NCBI GenBank assembly: GCA_000226015.1
Contig: JH152834.1
Span: 73,155 to 137,154 of the forward strand
Direction of reading: 5' to 3'
DNA: 64,000 nucleotides
From: Mnemiopsis leidyi
Lineage: Eukaryota > Ctenophora > Tentaculata > Lobata > Bolinopsidae
A program made the position numbers and the translations under genes. Shown one piece after another: positions 10,401 to 21,700 of the stretch; within the stretch, counting starts at the first letter, position 1, and every line of letters begins with the position of its first letter. The notes under the pieces were generated by a model that was not told where the DNA came from, did no database searches, and saw only the letters and a list, made by a program, of their open reading frames with translations.

Positions 10401-12749
10401 ATCGTTAGCATTGATAACCTCCAGTCTGGAGTTCTTGAGATTCTCTTTTAGCCAGGAGGATGCTCTGCAAGAAGGATCGATCAAGAAGGGGGTTCGTGTA
10501 CCGTGAAGTATAATCAGAGCATTCTCCACAGATAAAGCATCAGAAGGCAGCCCCTCCGCTTTCCATTGCAACTGTTCACTCTCAGTGGAGAGGAACCTGC
10601 CAAGTTCGAACCGTTTAACCCCCACTTCTTTACTCCACTTCTTGACCAACTCAGCTCGTTTGTCTTCAGGTGAGGCTCCCAGGTAGGTGATAAAGGCAGC
10701 AGCAACTTGAGAGAGGAGAGGAAGCTCCTCAAGCTCCTTTTGTAGATCCTCAACTTGGCTGGTCCATCTTGTGTGTTCTCCTACCAGTTTTCCGACCAGG
10801 TTTTCTGCAGCTGTGATGGTCTCAGTTGCTTGGTCCAGCTCGATAGCTAGTCTGCTAGCTTCCGTAGTTCTCTTGTCAAACCGACATCTCATCTCGGCCA
10901 CTTCCTGCTCTACAACGTCCAGAGCTTTCTCCAGATTCTCAACTCTCATTTGAGACTTTTGTACTTTCTTCATCAGTCCCTTCTGTTCTGATTCAAGAGG
11001 TCCTATTTTCTCCAGCACAACACTGAACTGCACGTTTGCTTTTACCCAAGATGCTAGAGGGGCTGCTGCGAGACTTGCCCTCTTCGCTATCTTTGGATCG
11101 AACGATTTCTTGTTCTTTTGCAGAAGTGCTTCAACCGAAGATCTGATGTCTGGAGCAATCTTCCTTGCATCAAACGATATGATCTCTTCTTTCACCCCTC
11201 TCTTGGCGAGGAAACTCCTCATGCTGACCCAGGAAGTGTCAAATATTCCCATAAGTTGGAGAACACCCTCGAGAATATCTCTAATAACATCTGGTGGGGC
11301 TCGGAGAGACCTGATCTCGGACAAAGATTCCGACTTGATGTTCCCAACGGCAGCTTTAGCTTCATCAACAAGAGGTTGGATCTCAGCCAACTCGATGTCT
11401 ATAGCTTTCTTCCTCTGTTCCAACTTAACGGTTTCCTCTCCTAACTTTGTCTTCAGAACCTCCATCTCCTGTTTGTTTTCTGAAGCTTGTTGAATTCTGG
11501 CGGTGATTTCGTTCAAAGCCTCGTCAGCTTCTTTCTGTTTCTCAGCTAGTACCTTGCTCTTGACCGCTGCTTTAGCTTTCAGGTCATCCACCAGGGACTT
11601 TGCCTCGTTCAGTTTGTTCACACCAGCAGTGAGATGGTTCTGTTTCTGTTTAATTCCCCTCTTCTTGGTGTCCAGAACTTTGTTGTACACGTCAAGAGAA
11701 GCTAGATATTGACGAGGAGTACTGTCGGATACAGAGGAATGTATCAAGTGGAACTTACTTCTCTCCTTCTCCAACTCTGGTATGACCATCCTTGGCAGAC
11801 GGGACATGGTGTTGGGAGCCCAGCTGTCCAGCCAGATAAACTGACACTTGGTGTAGAGGGCAGGGTTAGCTTCACATTGAGGTCTGAAGTTCGGGTTGGA
11901 ACTGTCCAGGATGAAGACGATGTGGAGGTTCCTCATCACCCTCCTGATGAAGTACTGTCCTAGAGTTCCTTCAAACGCCTCTGATTCTAGCTGCTCCTTT
12001 AGAGGAGATATCAGGGGGTCTAGCTCCTCGGGAGTGAAGAGTCCTGGTACTTCTCCGGAACACAGCAGAGAGTTGATGCTCTCCAGGAAAGTGGGGTCCA
12101 GGAGCTGGTGATCCTCCAGCAGCAACACAACCTGCTCTCCCTCCACTCCTGCAGTCTGCACACAACTCTTCAGATCTATCTTGAGCTGCTTCATTGAGTA
12201 GTTTCTAGAAACTTTGGGAGATATCAGCTGCATCCTGTGCATGTGAGATATGACGGAAATAGCGGTTCTCCTGCCGACTCCACTCCGTCCGGCTAAAAGG
12301 AGGTTACCGCCTGGTGCGGTTAGGACTCTTTCAACCAGGGCCATGTTGGACAAAACTTCAGGGAAAAAGTGGAGTTTCAGATCTCTCACTTCCCGGCTGT
12401 AAACTTTAGCTCCCTTTGCTATGATCTCCTTGTAGTCCTTGTTGGAGATCAGACCAAGAGTTTTGCCGTGGGGTGACGCCACTGTGACCCCACTTGTGTC
12501 TCCGTAGGTGACGAAGTGTTTCTTATCCAACATAGAGACATCAACGCCCCAGTCACTCCTCAGAACCGCAGCCAGGATGGAGTCAAACTTCTCTATATGC
12601 TGCTGAGTAGCGAGCTTGTCTCGGAAGAGACGCCTTGCTTCATAAGCCCAGGCTAGGAGGAGGGGACCTGATGTTCCGTGTTCGCTTCCACTCACCGCAT
12701 CGTATCTGAGGGACGGAGGTTTGATGTATTGGGTTTCTATGTTCTTAGG
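7401..12749 (-). CDS. DYNC2H1: DYNC2H1 exon 52: giant terminal exon (AAA4, stalk, AAA5, AAA6, C-terminus)
   Basis: One uninterrupted exon of about 5.35 kb encodes roughly the last 1,780 residues, 42% of the protein. Order within it: AAA4 with GRSGVGRRT; stalk helix 1 coiled coil; microtubule-binding domain around [20 protein letters not shown]; stalk helix 2; AAA5 ([18 protein letters not shown]); AAA6; and the C-terminal domain ending LKNQ. The acceptor is one of two in-frame AGs at 12750 or 12744. GC content is clearly higher than in the surrounding DNA. In contrast, the upstream part of the same gene is split into 51 exons. Vertebrate orthologues split this region into dozens of exons, so the intron-free state here is probably derived. 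Confidence 0.95.
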   Translation of the reverse strand, partial: PKNIETQYIKPPSLRYDAVSGSEHGTSGPLLLAWAYEARRLFRDKLATQQHIEKFDSILAAVLRSDWGVDVSMLDKKHFVTYGDTSGVTVASPHGKTLGLISNKDYKEIIAKGAKVYSREVRDLKLHFFPEVLSNMALVERVLTAPGGNLLLAGRSGVGRRTAISVISHMHRMQLISPKVSRNYSMKQLKIDLKSCVQTAGVEGEQVVLLLEDHQLLDPTFLESINSLLCSGEVPGLFTPEELDPLISPLKEQLESEAFEGTLGQYFIRRVMRNLHIVFILDSSNPNFRPQCEANPALYTKCQFIWLDSWAPNTMSRLPRMVIPELEKERSKFHLIHSSVSDSTPRQYLASLDVYNKVLDTKKRGIKQKQNHLTAGVNKLNEAKSLVDDLKAKAAVKSKVLAEKQKEADEALNEITARIQQASENKQEMEVLKTKLGEETVKLEQRKKAIDIELAEIQPLVDEAKAAVGNIKSESLSEIRSLRAPPDVIRDILEGVLQLMGIFDTSWVSMRSFLAKRGVKEEIISFDARKIAPDIRSSVEALLQKNKKSFDPKIAKRASLAAAPLASWVKANVQFSVVLEKIGPLESEQKGLMKKVQKSQMRVENLEKALDVVEQEVAEMRCRFDKRTTEASRLAIELDQATETITAAENLVGKLVGEHTRWTSQVEDLQKELEELPLLSQVAAAFITYLGASPEDKRAELVKKWSKEVGVKRFELGRFLSTESEQLQWKAEGLPSDALSVENALIILHGTRTPFLIDPSCRASSWLKENLKNSRLEVINANDSGFMTALELAVRFGKTLLIQEMDTIDPALFPLLRGDFISHGPRSVVQVGEKLMDYNEDFKLFLTTRNPKPDLPPSSVALLSIVNFSTTRAGLTGQLLAVTIQHEKPQLEERKSALLAKEESQKVELNKLEESLLQELANAQGSILENKALIESLNQTKKNSVVIMEALTESQNLQASLDEERNIYLKLAETGATLYFVIKSLSAVNCMYRFSLSSFLAVFKEALQSKSSAGGKDRIDSLEATLKVLLYESICRSLFKADRLMFALHLVHGMHPDMFKESEWELLTGQIVTDTMLRRQESQQAMAEKYPSWISAELVPTVALLESATPALYRELHLEDENLWSNFRSAKECEKEIPRSVSSQVSAFQQVLIVQALRPDRLISSMQLFAQRALGVRELSPPVVNLKRLYQEQTRAEEPILILISPGSDVSQELQELAHQVVGPSNYVQVAMGQGQSQYALQQLRECAGKGMWLCLKNLHLVIAWAPVLEKEINALKPHANFRLWLTAEPHIKFPLVLLESSLKVTYESPPGVKKNLLRTYEAWSPQFIEKGHQPVRSQALFALAWFHAIIQERRNFIPQGWTKFYEFSNADLRSGADIIDRLCTSTGSIQWDFIHGLFENAVFGGRVDNNYDLEVLRAYLHQYFDRDVLGGKGRKKLAGILELPLSVNHKDFVKAITALPETDTPAMFNLPQNIDRSQQRSVAKSVLSQLVLVSRPSLEDEQFDKTRWTKDLSPFLQLWKRLNQGSDLVKLSSDQIPAPGEQDPPLLAFLLLERQMAIKLLQQVHGDLSKISKVIRGTLLLTTDVKQNASALLKHEVPASWCRKWEGPAAPIHWLRSLVSKTLALGGWVERCQSGTLLSSPADLSELFNPAVFLNALRQESARKLNLPINSLEFVSDWGPSSGLSKAACRVTIEGLTIEGALFDGHKLVECSRDSPSNCPISNCSVAWVPAGKGGKKDNLLETPVYYNSLREHQVTSIKIPCPGSTASWKLKSVALILKNQ

Positions 12750-15700
12750 CTTTAAAATCACATATAAGTGCTGATAATCGGTATAGCAATAACAAGCGAA
12801 AATAATTCATCGGGCCTTCTATAAATTTGAATTTAACGTAAATTAAACTTCATTAAAACACCCACCTAGTGAGGTTAAGTGTCCACTGTGTCAGATGTCT
12901 TGGGTTGAAGATGTAGTGTGGGAACATGTCTGAGGTGAAGTTCTCTCTGACTTGCTCGTAGACCGACATCATGCTGCTGGCTAGAGCCTGAACACTCTTG
13001 GGGGACACCCAGATAGGGTGGTTGGATACCTGCAACATGGTTTTGTTAATTATCTTTCAGTCTGTGTAACTTAGACCGTGAGAAAAGTTTTCGTAAGTTA
13101 TAAAAATAGAAAACTAAAAATGAACACCACACAAAAGGTGACCTGGACTTGGAGGAGCGGGTAGAGATAAGCACTGTAGACCGAGTGTAGTTCCTCCCGT
13201 CCCGAGTAGCTCATGTAGGCCACGTGCATGATACTTGTCAGCCGGGGAGACAGTTCGTACCTCCCCAGAGTGTTCCCAGCAGACATAGTGGCGACTATCT
13301 GGACACCCTCCAGGTTAACCCACTCTAGGTTATCCTCGTAGAAACCTCGGTAAGTTATCAGCTGTTGGAGGAAGGAGGACAACATGGAAGTGCCCCAAGA
13401 GTCAGGTTTTACCAGGTTTATACCCTTCAAGAACAGGACTAATTTCTCTGTGTCTTTAGGACGGAGTACCTTAGGGAATAGAGTTAGGTAATAGGTTATT
13501 GGAGGGTTGGAACTTAGGAGAGGGGAGATTTGGAGAAGGGGGCAGCGAACTTCTTGCGATATTTATTGTTTAAACCCAATTAGTGGATTTCAAGGCCCGC
13601 GAATAGTACAGAAGATACGGTCCTGGGTTTTTCATACTTACTCGACCAACGTTGGAGCTCATAGTCCGACAAAACTGGAGAAGTTTCTGTAAGACTTGTC
13701 GGGGTGAAGTCTCTGAACTGCAGTGTACTACCGCGATACCGGTACTACTGAGCTCCCTGAGAGAAGGGCGTTGAGCCGGTAGAATGCGGTAAAACAGTAA
13801 AACACAATTATTAATTTACGTGAGAGGGGCTGTAAGTGAAACATGACGATTGAAGAAATGTAGTCAGGAACAATAAATATGAATCGTTATGCTGCTATAG
13901 AAACTTCTGAAACTAACTTGAACATGGTTTGAAGCAGCAGACTCTTGCCACTCCCCTCCGGTCCCACCAGGACGAACGGTTCTGAGCGGGATATCCAGGG
14001 GTTGAGAAGATCCCTCACTCTCTGGGTGTCACATGTACTGATCAGGGGCGGTTGTTCAGAGAAGTCGTTGTAGTTGCAGTCTGGGACCTTAGTAGTACAA
14101 AGTTTTAGAAGGGAAATTGAGGATGTTTCTTGCGATAAAACCCATTAACCTACATAACTATAACATGAAAATTGGTATGAGATTGCAAGAATTTATGACG
14201 AGTTTTACTTTTTAATGGGATGAAGTGAACCAAAAATAGTTCTTAACAACTGTGATTGCAGCAATTCAACTAGACGTAACCAACGAACTTTTGTCTGAAT
14301 ACAGGTTATTTCGACATGAAGGTTTAACCCATATCTCTTCAGGCCAAGCACTGGATCAATATTCATTAGTGAAGTTCGAAAAATTATCGGAAAGTAAAAC
14401 CTACCTAAACTAAAACCTAACTAGACACTCTACTTCTTTAAAATAAATATAACAACGTTATAAAACAATCCAAAATAACAATTTAACATTGTAAACTATT
14501 TTTAAAAACTTCTTAAATGATTTCATTAGCTAAGAATCTATTAAAAATTTTCAATCTTTTGTTTGGTAGGTGGGATTTTGCTAAATAAAAAAATAAATAA
14601 ATAAAATTGCTACGGTCACAATTGTTGAGAACTCTTTGTGGTAACTGTACGACATTATACTTGTCTGACGAGTATTATGTTCTAAAGAAAATAACGATTT
14701 GAACAGCTGCGGGCTAGATTTGAGTTCGATACCTGGAGCTGGTAAGTCTCCAATCTCTGCGATCGAGTTGAGTAGTAAGTGTCGAGTATAGCTGACATAT
14801 CTGGAACTGTTTCATTTCCCAACCTAAATATCTGAAAATAGGTTTTGTCAATTATTATGTTATTTAACAATTCTGCAAACAGTCTGATTTTCATGTTTGC
14901 CTTGAGATTATCTTAGATTTGTCGAATGTCGATACATGAAATTACACTCATCAAAAAATTAGACCCTCACCTCTTTGGCGAGACCTTCCCGGTCCTGCAA
15001 TGACAGATTGGCTCCGAAACCTCGGACAAGACTGCACAAGAACTCAGGTTTAGTTTTAACCCCACTCAGATGTGACAGTCCCATGGTAATCGTGGCAACG
15101 GTACTTCGGTTTACAACAAAGTTCGATTTGTGACGTTGGCACCTAGAGTAAACAAAAGATGAGATAGTTAAGGACCGGGATTTGAATTCGTGAAAAAAAT
15201 CTTGGAATTTGTTTTTTGAAAAACTCAAATCTGCCCAGTTCCCATAAATTACAAACCATGCGAGAGCTTGGTAGAAGTAGTCCTCAATCCAAGTTTCCAG
15301 GTTACTGTTGGAAGATTGTTTTGACAACCAACTGCCGACTATTGCAGAGATGTCCATGTCCTCATCATTGAGGAATATCATACCTAGGTAGTTGGCGTTA
15401 AACTTTCAGTTTAAATCGCACGTTTGAGAATAAAGAAAACATCAAAATCTAAAGATTTTACTCTGGATACATATTTTAAGTAACTATAGATCAGACAAAT
15501 CTCTATATTTGACGACTTACCCATCCTACTGATTGTAGCTGGAGATGCACAGCTCAGGTCGTGACTTTCAAACAAGAAGTTTACATTTGGACCAAACTGA
15601 ATTCTCTCTCCACTCGGCATTGTCAGCAATCTGATGGGGGTGATTGGGTTTGTGATTTCGAATTGTTTAATGTTACACGGACGGCATGGTTTCTATCACA

Positions 15701-18700
15701 ATTCCACAGTTAACTAAAGATAAAGACAAAGAGGGTATAAGTCACAAGGTTAAACGACAAACTAGTAGTTAATAACCAGTGGTTGGAGGTCAATTAACAA
15801 GACACACTTAACCGACCTATTGTCATCAAGAACTGAGTTCAGAGACTCGATCCACTCAGGATCGATATCACCGTCACATACAATCCAACTCTGAACTGAG
15901 ACCGGCTCTTTTACTACCTGGAATATTGAGAGTTTATACAAAGTTTCACTTTCAATATGCTCCTTTTTAGATCTTAATTTAAGTTGAAATTTTAATTAAG
16001 TTGTCAGTCTTAAGACAATGATCACTCTGCAGAGTCTGCAGTAACTAGCCGCTATAATTCTAACCTGTCTAGCCGCGTATGTGAGAATACCATCACTCCA
16101 CTCTCGCGTATCAATATCAATAGAACCCAACAGTTTATGTCGAGGTAATGCTTTAGGGTTCATGGTGTAGACTTTGACTTCCCGCCCGATTTTACACATT
16201 GCAGTTTGGAGGGTCTTCCAGAGGACTGTCTTACCGCAGCCTGACGGTCCAACCACCACAACTCCCATTCTTTGTGACAACTGGGAAAAGATTGTCAAAT
16301 TTAATAAAAATTTACGGAAGAGAAGACCTTAACCTGGTGTGAAAATGAAAACGATTTTTGTTGAATCAAAGTTTAAATTGAAAATGTTTATCAGTTTAAA
16401 CTCGTTTATTCGGAAGTGAGAAACCTGTTCATGAAGCTCCAGAATTTTTTTAGTCTGGGTATCCATGGAAACAAGATCTTGTTCGGAACAAACTTCTTTA
16501 ACAGCTTGTCTTAAAGCTTCTTTTTCTATGTCCTGGGAGTCATAACTCAGTAAATGCTTAAATCCGCATTAAATACCAGAATACCTTACTTACTCTAACA
16601 AACCAAACCGACATATCTCAGAAGTCAGATGATCAGTGACCCACCCAATATTATCTATCCAATTATACCTTGTGGTCAATTCCAGGGAACACATCCTTGA
16701 GAAGAGAATCGAATCGTTTGGAGTCGGCGAATGTAAGTTTAGAGAGAGTGTTGAGTCTGAGAGACTGAACACAGACTTCCTGCTCCATGGTAGAGGTTAC
16801 TGTACCAGCTTGTTTAGCCAGTTGGAGGAGGTTACCTGACAGGGGTGCCGGGGTTAGTAGTCAGCTGTAGTCAGCTGTAGTCAGCTGTAGTCAGGAATAA
16901 GGGGTGACGGGGTTAGTCAGCTGTAGTCAGCTGTAGTCAGGGAAACTGGGTGCTGGGGTTAGTCAGCTGTAGTCAAGGATGAAGTTTTCTCAACGTTTAC
17001 TCTCTACGTTTTTTCTCCACGTTTTCTCTCCTAGATCAAAAAGAATACATTTCGGTCTCTGGGATCAATAAATTAACCTGCGCTGCTGAGTACAGTTTTG
17101 ATAGCTCGGAGTCCCCAATCGTAGTGTTGCTGAGGAGAAAGCAACTGTTTGCTGAGCTGGAACACAGCCACCAACTTTCCAGATAACTGCTCTGAAGTTT
17201 TGAACCCGACACTGCACATTATAACCTCCGCAATCAACTCGTTATCCGGCTTTGTCATGGCAACCGGTCTGAACAGCTGTTTTAGATTGTCTGGCAGTTT
17301 CTGTCGACCTCCGTATCCTTTACCAGCAGGGTTCATGGTGACGAATATCCCGGTGTTTGGGTCCAGTTTCACCTGAGTTAGATCAAACTTATCTCATCTT
17401 GTTTCAACAACATTTAAGATAAAGAAAAGTAATTCGTAGTATATGTGTATTTGTACTATATGTGTATCTCTATTACCCAATTTTAGTAAAAAAAGTCAGG
17501 AGGAATCAATCATGAAAAACAGCTTTGATTTCAAGGGGAAGTAGTACGGACCTATAAATCAGGTTTACTGACCTGTTTATCCATGAGCTGTAAAGATGGA
17601 CTGTTCCTCATGATGCCGGCTTGAATGACCTGAATCTGAGTACTGACGGCCGACAATACAGCCTCTTCTAACCTGTTAAACTCGTCAAAACAACCCCACG
17701 CTCCACACTTCACAAGACCTAGAGCAGGTACACACTTTAACTATTTCAGTATTTCAGTTTTTGTTAATTTCAGTGATCTGGAATATTCCATTCTGACCAC
17801 ACGTTTACACTTCAGACTGTCAGTTGCTGTTAAATGAAGCTGAATCCGAATTTTACACTAACCGACGAAAATGCGACCCATACTCTTTACATCTATCCCC
17901 TCATCACAGTTGAACACAAGAACCTGTCTCCCAAACAGATTACCCAGAGCTTTTACCGACTCTGTTTTTCCTGTTCCAGCAGGACCGTACGGGTTTCCTC
18001 CCATACCCAGGTGCATTCCTGAAATATCGTGATTTGGAAGTTGAGGTTTATCTACTAAGCAAATCACTTCAACTTCAACCTTGGTAAACATTCCATTGCA
18101 ACTAAACGTATTCCACAAAATTTAGAAATTCCAAATTGCCAGACCAGATTACCAGAACATTCATAATATAAATAAACATTTAAATAAAATCAACATTTGA
18201 ATTGTACAAACAATTAAATAAAATCAACATTTAAATTGTACAAACATTTAAATAGAATAAAAAAAAAATTTAAACTCGTACAACTTCCGAAATATTCCGT
18301 GTACGGACATCTTAAGGAGCTGGTGAGTACCAAGCAGAATTCATTATCACCTGATATGCAAGTTCAAACTCATTCTGAATGGAATAGACATTACACCGAA
18401 GTGGGATTCGCGTCACTGATATCCTCCGAGATTAAATTCCAGGATAAATCCTGTACCAATCACAGCTTGGTGGCCTGGATATAAATAAATAAAGGATATA
18501 AATTAAATAACAAACCCTGGGTTAGAGTGAGATAACACTTGTCTGTGAGGGGAGTGTGTACGAGTTTAGGTGCGGTCCCCTGGTACTCGTATGTGTATCT
18601 GAACTCTGTGTCGCACATCCTCATCAGTACTTTCTGAGAGATAGAGATTGTAGTTTGTAAGTCTTAAGTTACAACATCAGTACTTTCTGAGAGATAGAGA

Positions 18701-21700
18701 TTGTAGTTTGCAAATCTTAAGTTACAACTTTCTGAGAGATTGCAGTTTAATGTGAGTAACAACTTATTGTCTGTACTGTGAGTTGCAAAACCGGCGTCAT
18801 CGCAAGTTGTAAACATCGCTTGCTTGGTATGGAGTCTGAACTTGTTATAGAGAACAATGCTTATATATAAGCAATGCTTATAAATAGAAAACAATGTTAT
18901 GTCATTATGGGATTAAGTTTTATTGAAAAAAAACTATAAATTTGCCATAAAAACACAGTTTTTATGTAGTCTCCACTTGGCTCTGCTTCGGCAGAGATAA
19001 ACTGCAGAAACGAACAATATTAAAACTCACATTATTGACCAAGTAGAATCGGAGTTGCTTTTGCCACAACCAATCCCCAATACTGTTGACCCCTGCGTTA
19101 GCTAGCTTTCTCACAACATCCAGCATGTGAACCAGATCCAAAATTAAGGATCTTAGTTTTATCTGCAGCACTATTGCGTCCCTGAAGTTCGGGGTATTAA
19201 TTTTTATCTGCAGCACTATTATTGCATCCCTAAATTTGGTGGTTTTACGTTTTATATTCAACAGTATTGCGTCCCAAAATTACTTGATTCCACTCTTAGA
19301 AGAATAACAGTAAAAGGTTTTAAAAATATCAAATGTTTTTCTGGCTATCATGTTATTACGAGAGTCATGTCGAGCCACTTCTATCTAGATAAAATTTAAG
19401 TTTGTCTCCTTCATGGCGGAACAGCTTAATTTTGGAGTCTGAAAATTCTTATCATCATATCAAATATCTTTTCGACGACTACCATCACAATTAACACTTC
19501 GGTTTTTTTTGCAATCGAATTAAAGCCACGTATATCGGATTACATGCCGGGTTTCTTTGTTAGAAACGTGCAGATTTTCAGAATTCACAGTATTTGACCG
19601 AGTAGAGAATATATTTTGTTGGGTTGTCGACCTTTTTGTAGTTGAACCATAATAATATCCAACCATTTGAGTCCTACCCAATCAAAAAATAAATCTGAAT
19701 CTGTGGTATGTCATTTAACCCAATTTATACTCATATCATAACAGTACTTTAACATGATTTTGTTCTCAAGTTCATCAACTCAATCACATCATAACTTGGA
19801 AATGAAGGTGGACCCTATTTGGTGCACGTAATAAGCAATAACGATTGGGTACTGAGTTAGGATCAGTTGGTCCGTTTTCCCGGCTAAACCTTTTGTATAC
19901 ATATACTTTAATATCTGTCACTTATATTACAGAATGAATACATCAATATTGCTTGTCACGTTTGTGACTCTAGTGACGATTGGAAATTGTCTACGGTGCT
20001 ATAGTGGCTGCGGAAAATCAAGCGTAGCTGGCGAAACTATTGAAACCCCATGTGACTCGGACAAGAAAATGGACTGTGCTGGGGGCGAAGTCTGCGCCTC
20101 TGAGAAATATGGTTTTAAAATCCTCGGGGTTTCATCGGAGATCGAAATGAAGGCTTGCACACCAAAATCTAGCACCGTGAATGTCGTTTGTGATGCACTC
20201 AAAGAGGTTGTCTCGAAAACAGGGATAGTTTCCGACTGGGAATGTTCGGTAAATTTCTGCGAAACTGACCTCTGCAACTCTGGACATACTACTCGAATTT
20301 CCTTGTTTGTTTTGGTAGCTGGAGCCTTGTTTTATGGACTGTTTTAGATGATTGGATGTTGGACACTGCAAACGATTGAGTTTCAAAATTTGTTCGCTTT
20401 TACACTTGTTAATATTGTACTGTTTAAGTTTTAATATAAAAATACGGAAATCAATAATCATGTTGAATTATGATTTCAAAAAACTTTGTAATAAAAAGAA
20501 AAGGTTTTTTATCTTATACTCTCATCAGTTTTCTGAGCTGATATATGGTAAATTATATATATATGGTAAATTATATATACCGATACGCTCTACAAATTTT
20601 CTCAGAAACTGCAATGAAGAAAAACAATCAATAGGAAAGAAAATTATAAGCTGAAAAACTTATATGGTACTAAAACGCCGAAATGGACTGTCAGAATTAC
20701 TATTTCAATGTTTTTGGGTCATTTTCTTTGTGACCCGCTTCATTATAAAGAATTGAATAAAGTACACTGGACACAGTGTGCAGACATGTCACGGATGTTT
20801 AATTAATCAATTTTATAGGTCATCTGTACTTTGATATACGATAAGTGCTGACCATGAGCGAGTCCGCCTATGAGGATCAAACACCCGTTACACATGGTAT
20901 CACGTGACTTTGTAAGGTGGACACACGTGGTGTGCGCGCTGCCTCCTTTATGTGACACTCAGTTATCCCACTCCGGCACTCCACTCTTTGTTTAAGGTGC
21001 GGCCAGCTCTGCCGAACTATTATCGGATGGTCATAGTCTAAGCGAAACCTAGTTGTTAGTTTTATAATTTTTGTTCATTAAGCTTTTTCTGACGTTTATC
21101 AGGATTAAATCCATTTCTTTTGTTCTGACACAAAGCCATGATTTTTCGGCGGTCCGGCGGGCAGTTCCGAGTTAACTTTTGAAAAATGAAATACTGATAC
21201 TTTAGCCAAAATTTGGTATTGAAGACAAGTCCTCATGGAGGATAGCAAAATATGACACAGTTAATTTACCAGGGCTCAAATGACGATTCCCGTACTATAT
21301 AGTGATAATACCTTCTAGTGAAAGTACCTAATAGCGACATGTCATTATATAGTATTGTCACTAAAAGTTTGCTTACTATATAGTGACATGTGATCTCTTT
21401 ATAATAACACAAATATATTGCATTGACCCTGTCCTTCGGCCATTTAATTCTTCCTCTCACCTCCGGCTACTGGAATCCTTCATTGAAGGGTTAATAGGAA
21501 AAGTAAAGTTGAACAAAGTTGAGGTGTCACTAAACTTGACTTGTCACTATATAGTATTGTCACTATGTAGTACGTCTGGAGTACTGTTCAATGACAAATG
21601 TCGACTGTCACTATATAGTATTGTTACTATTTAGTACGTTTACCTCAAGTGACCAACGAGCCAGAAGTTTTCACTTGTTCTAGGCGTTCAACTCATTTCT

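Noticed and set aside
7404-12165. Plus-strand open frames across the DYNC2H1 terminal exon
   Set aside because: They are antisense shadows of a highly conserved coding exon.
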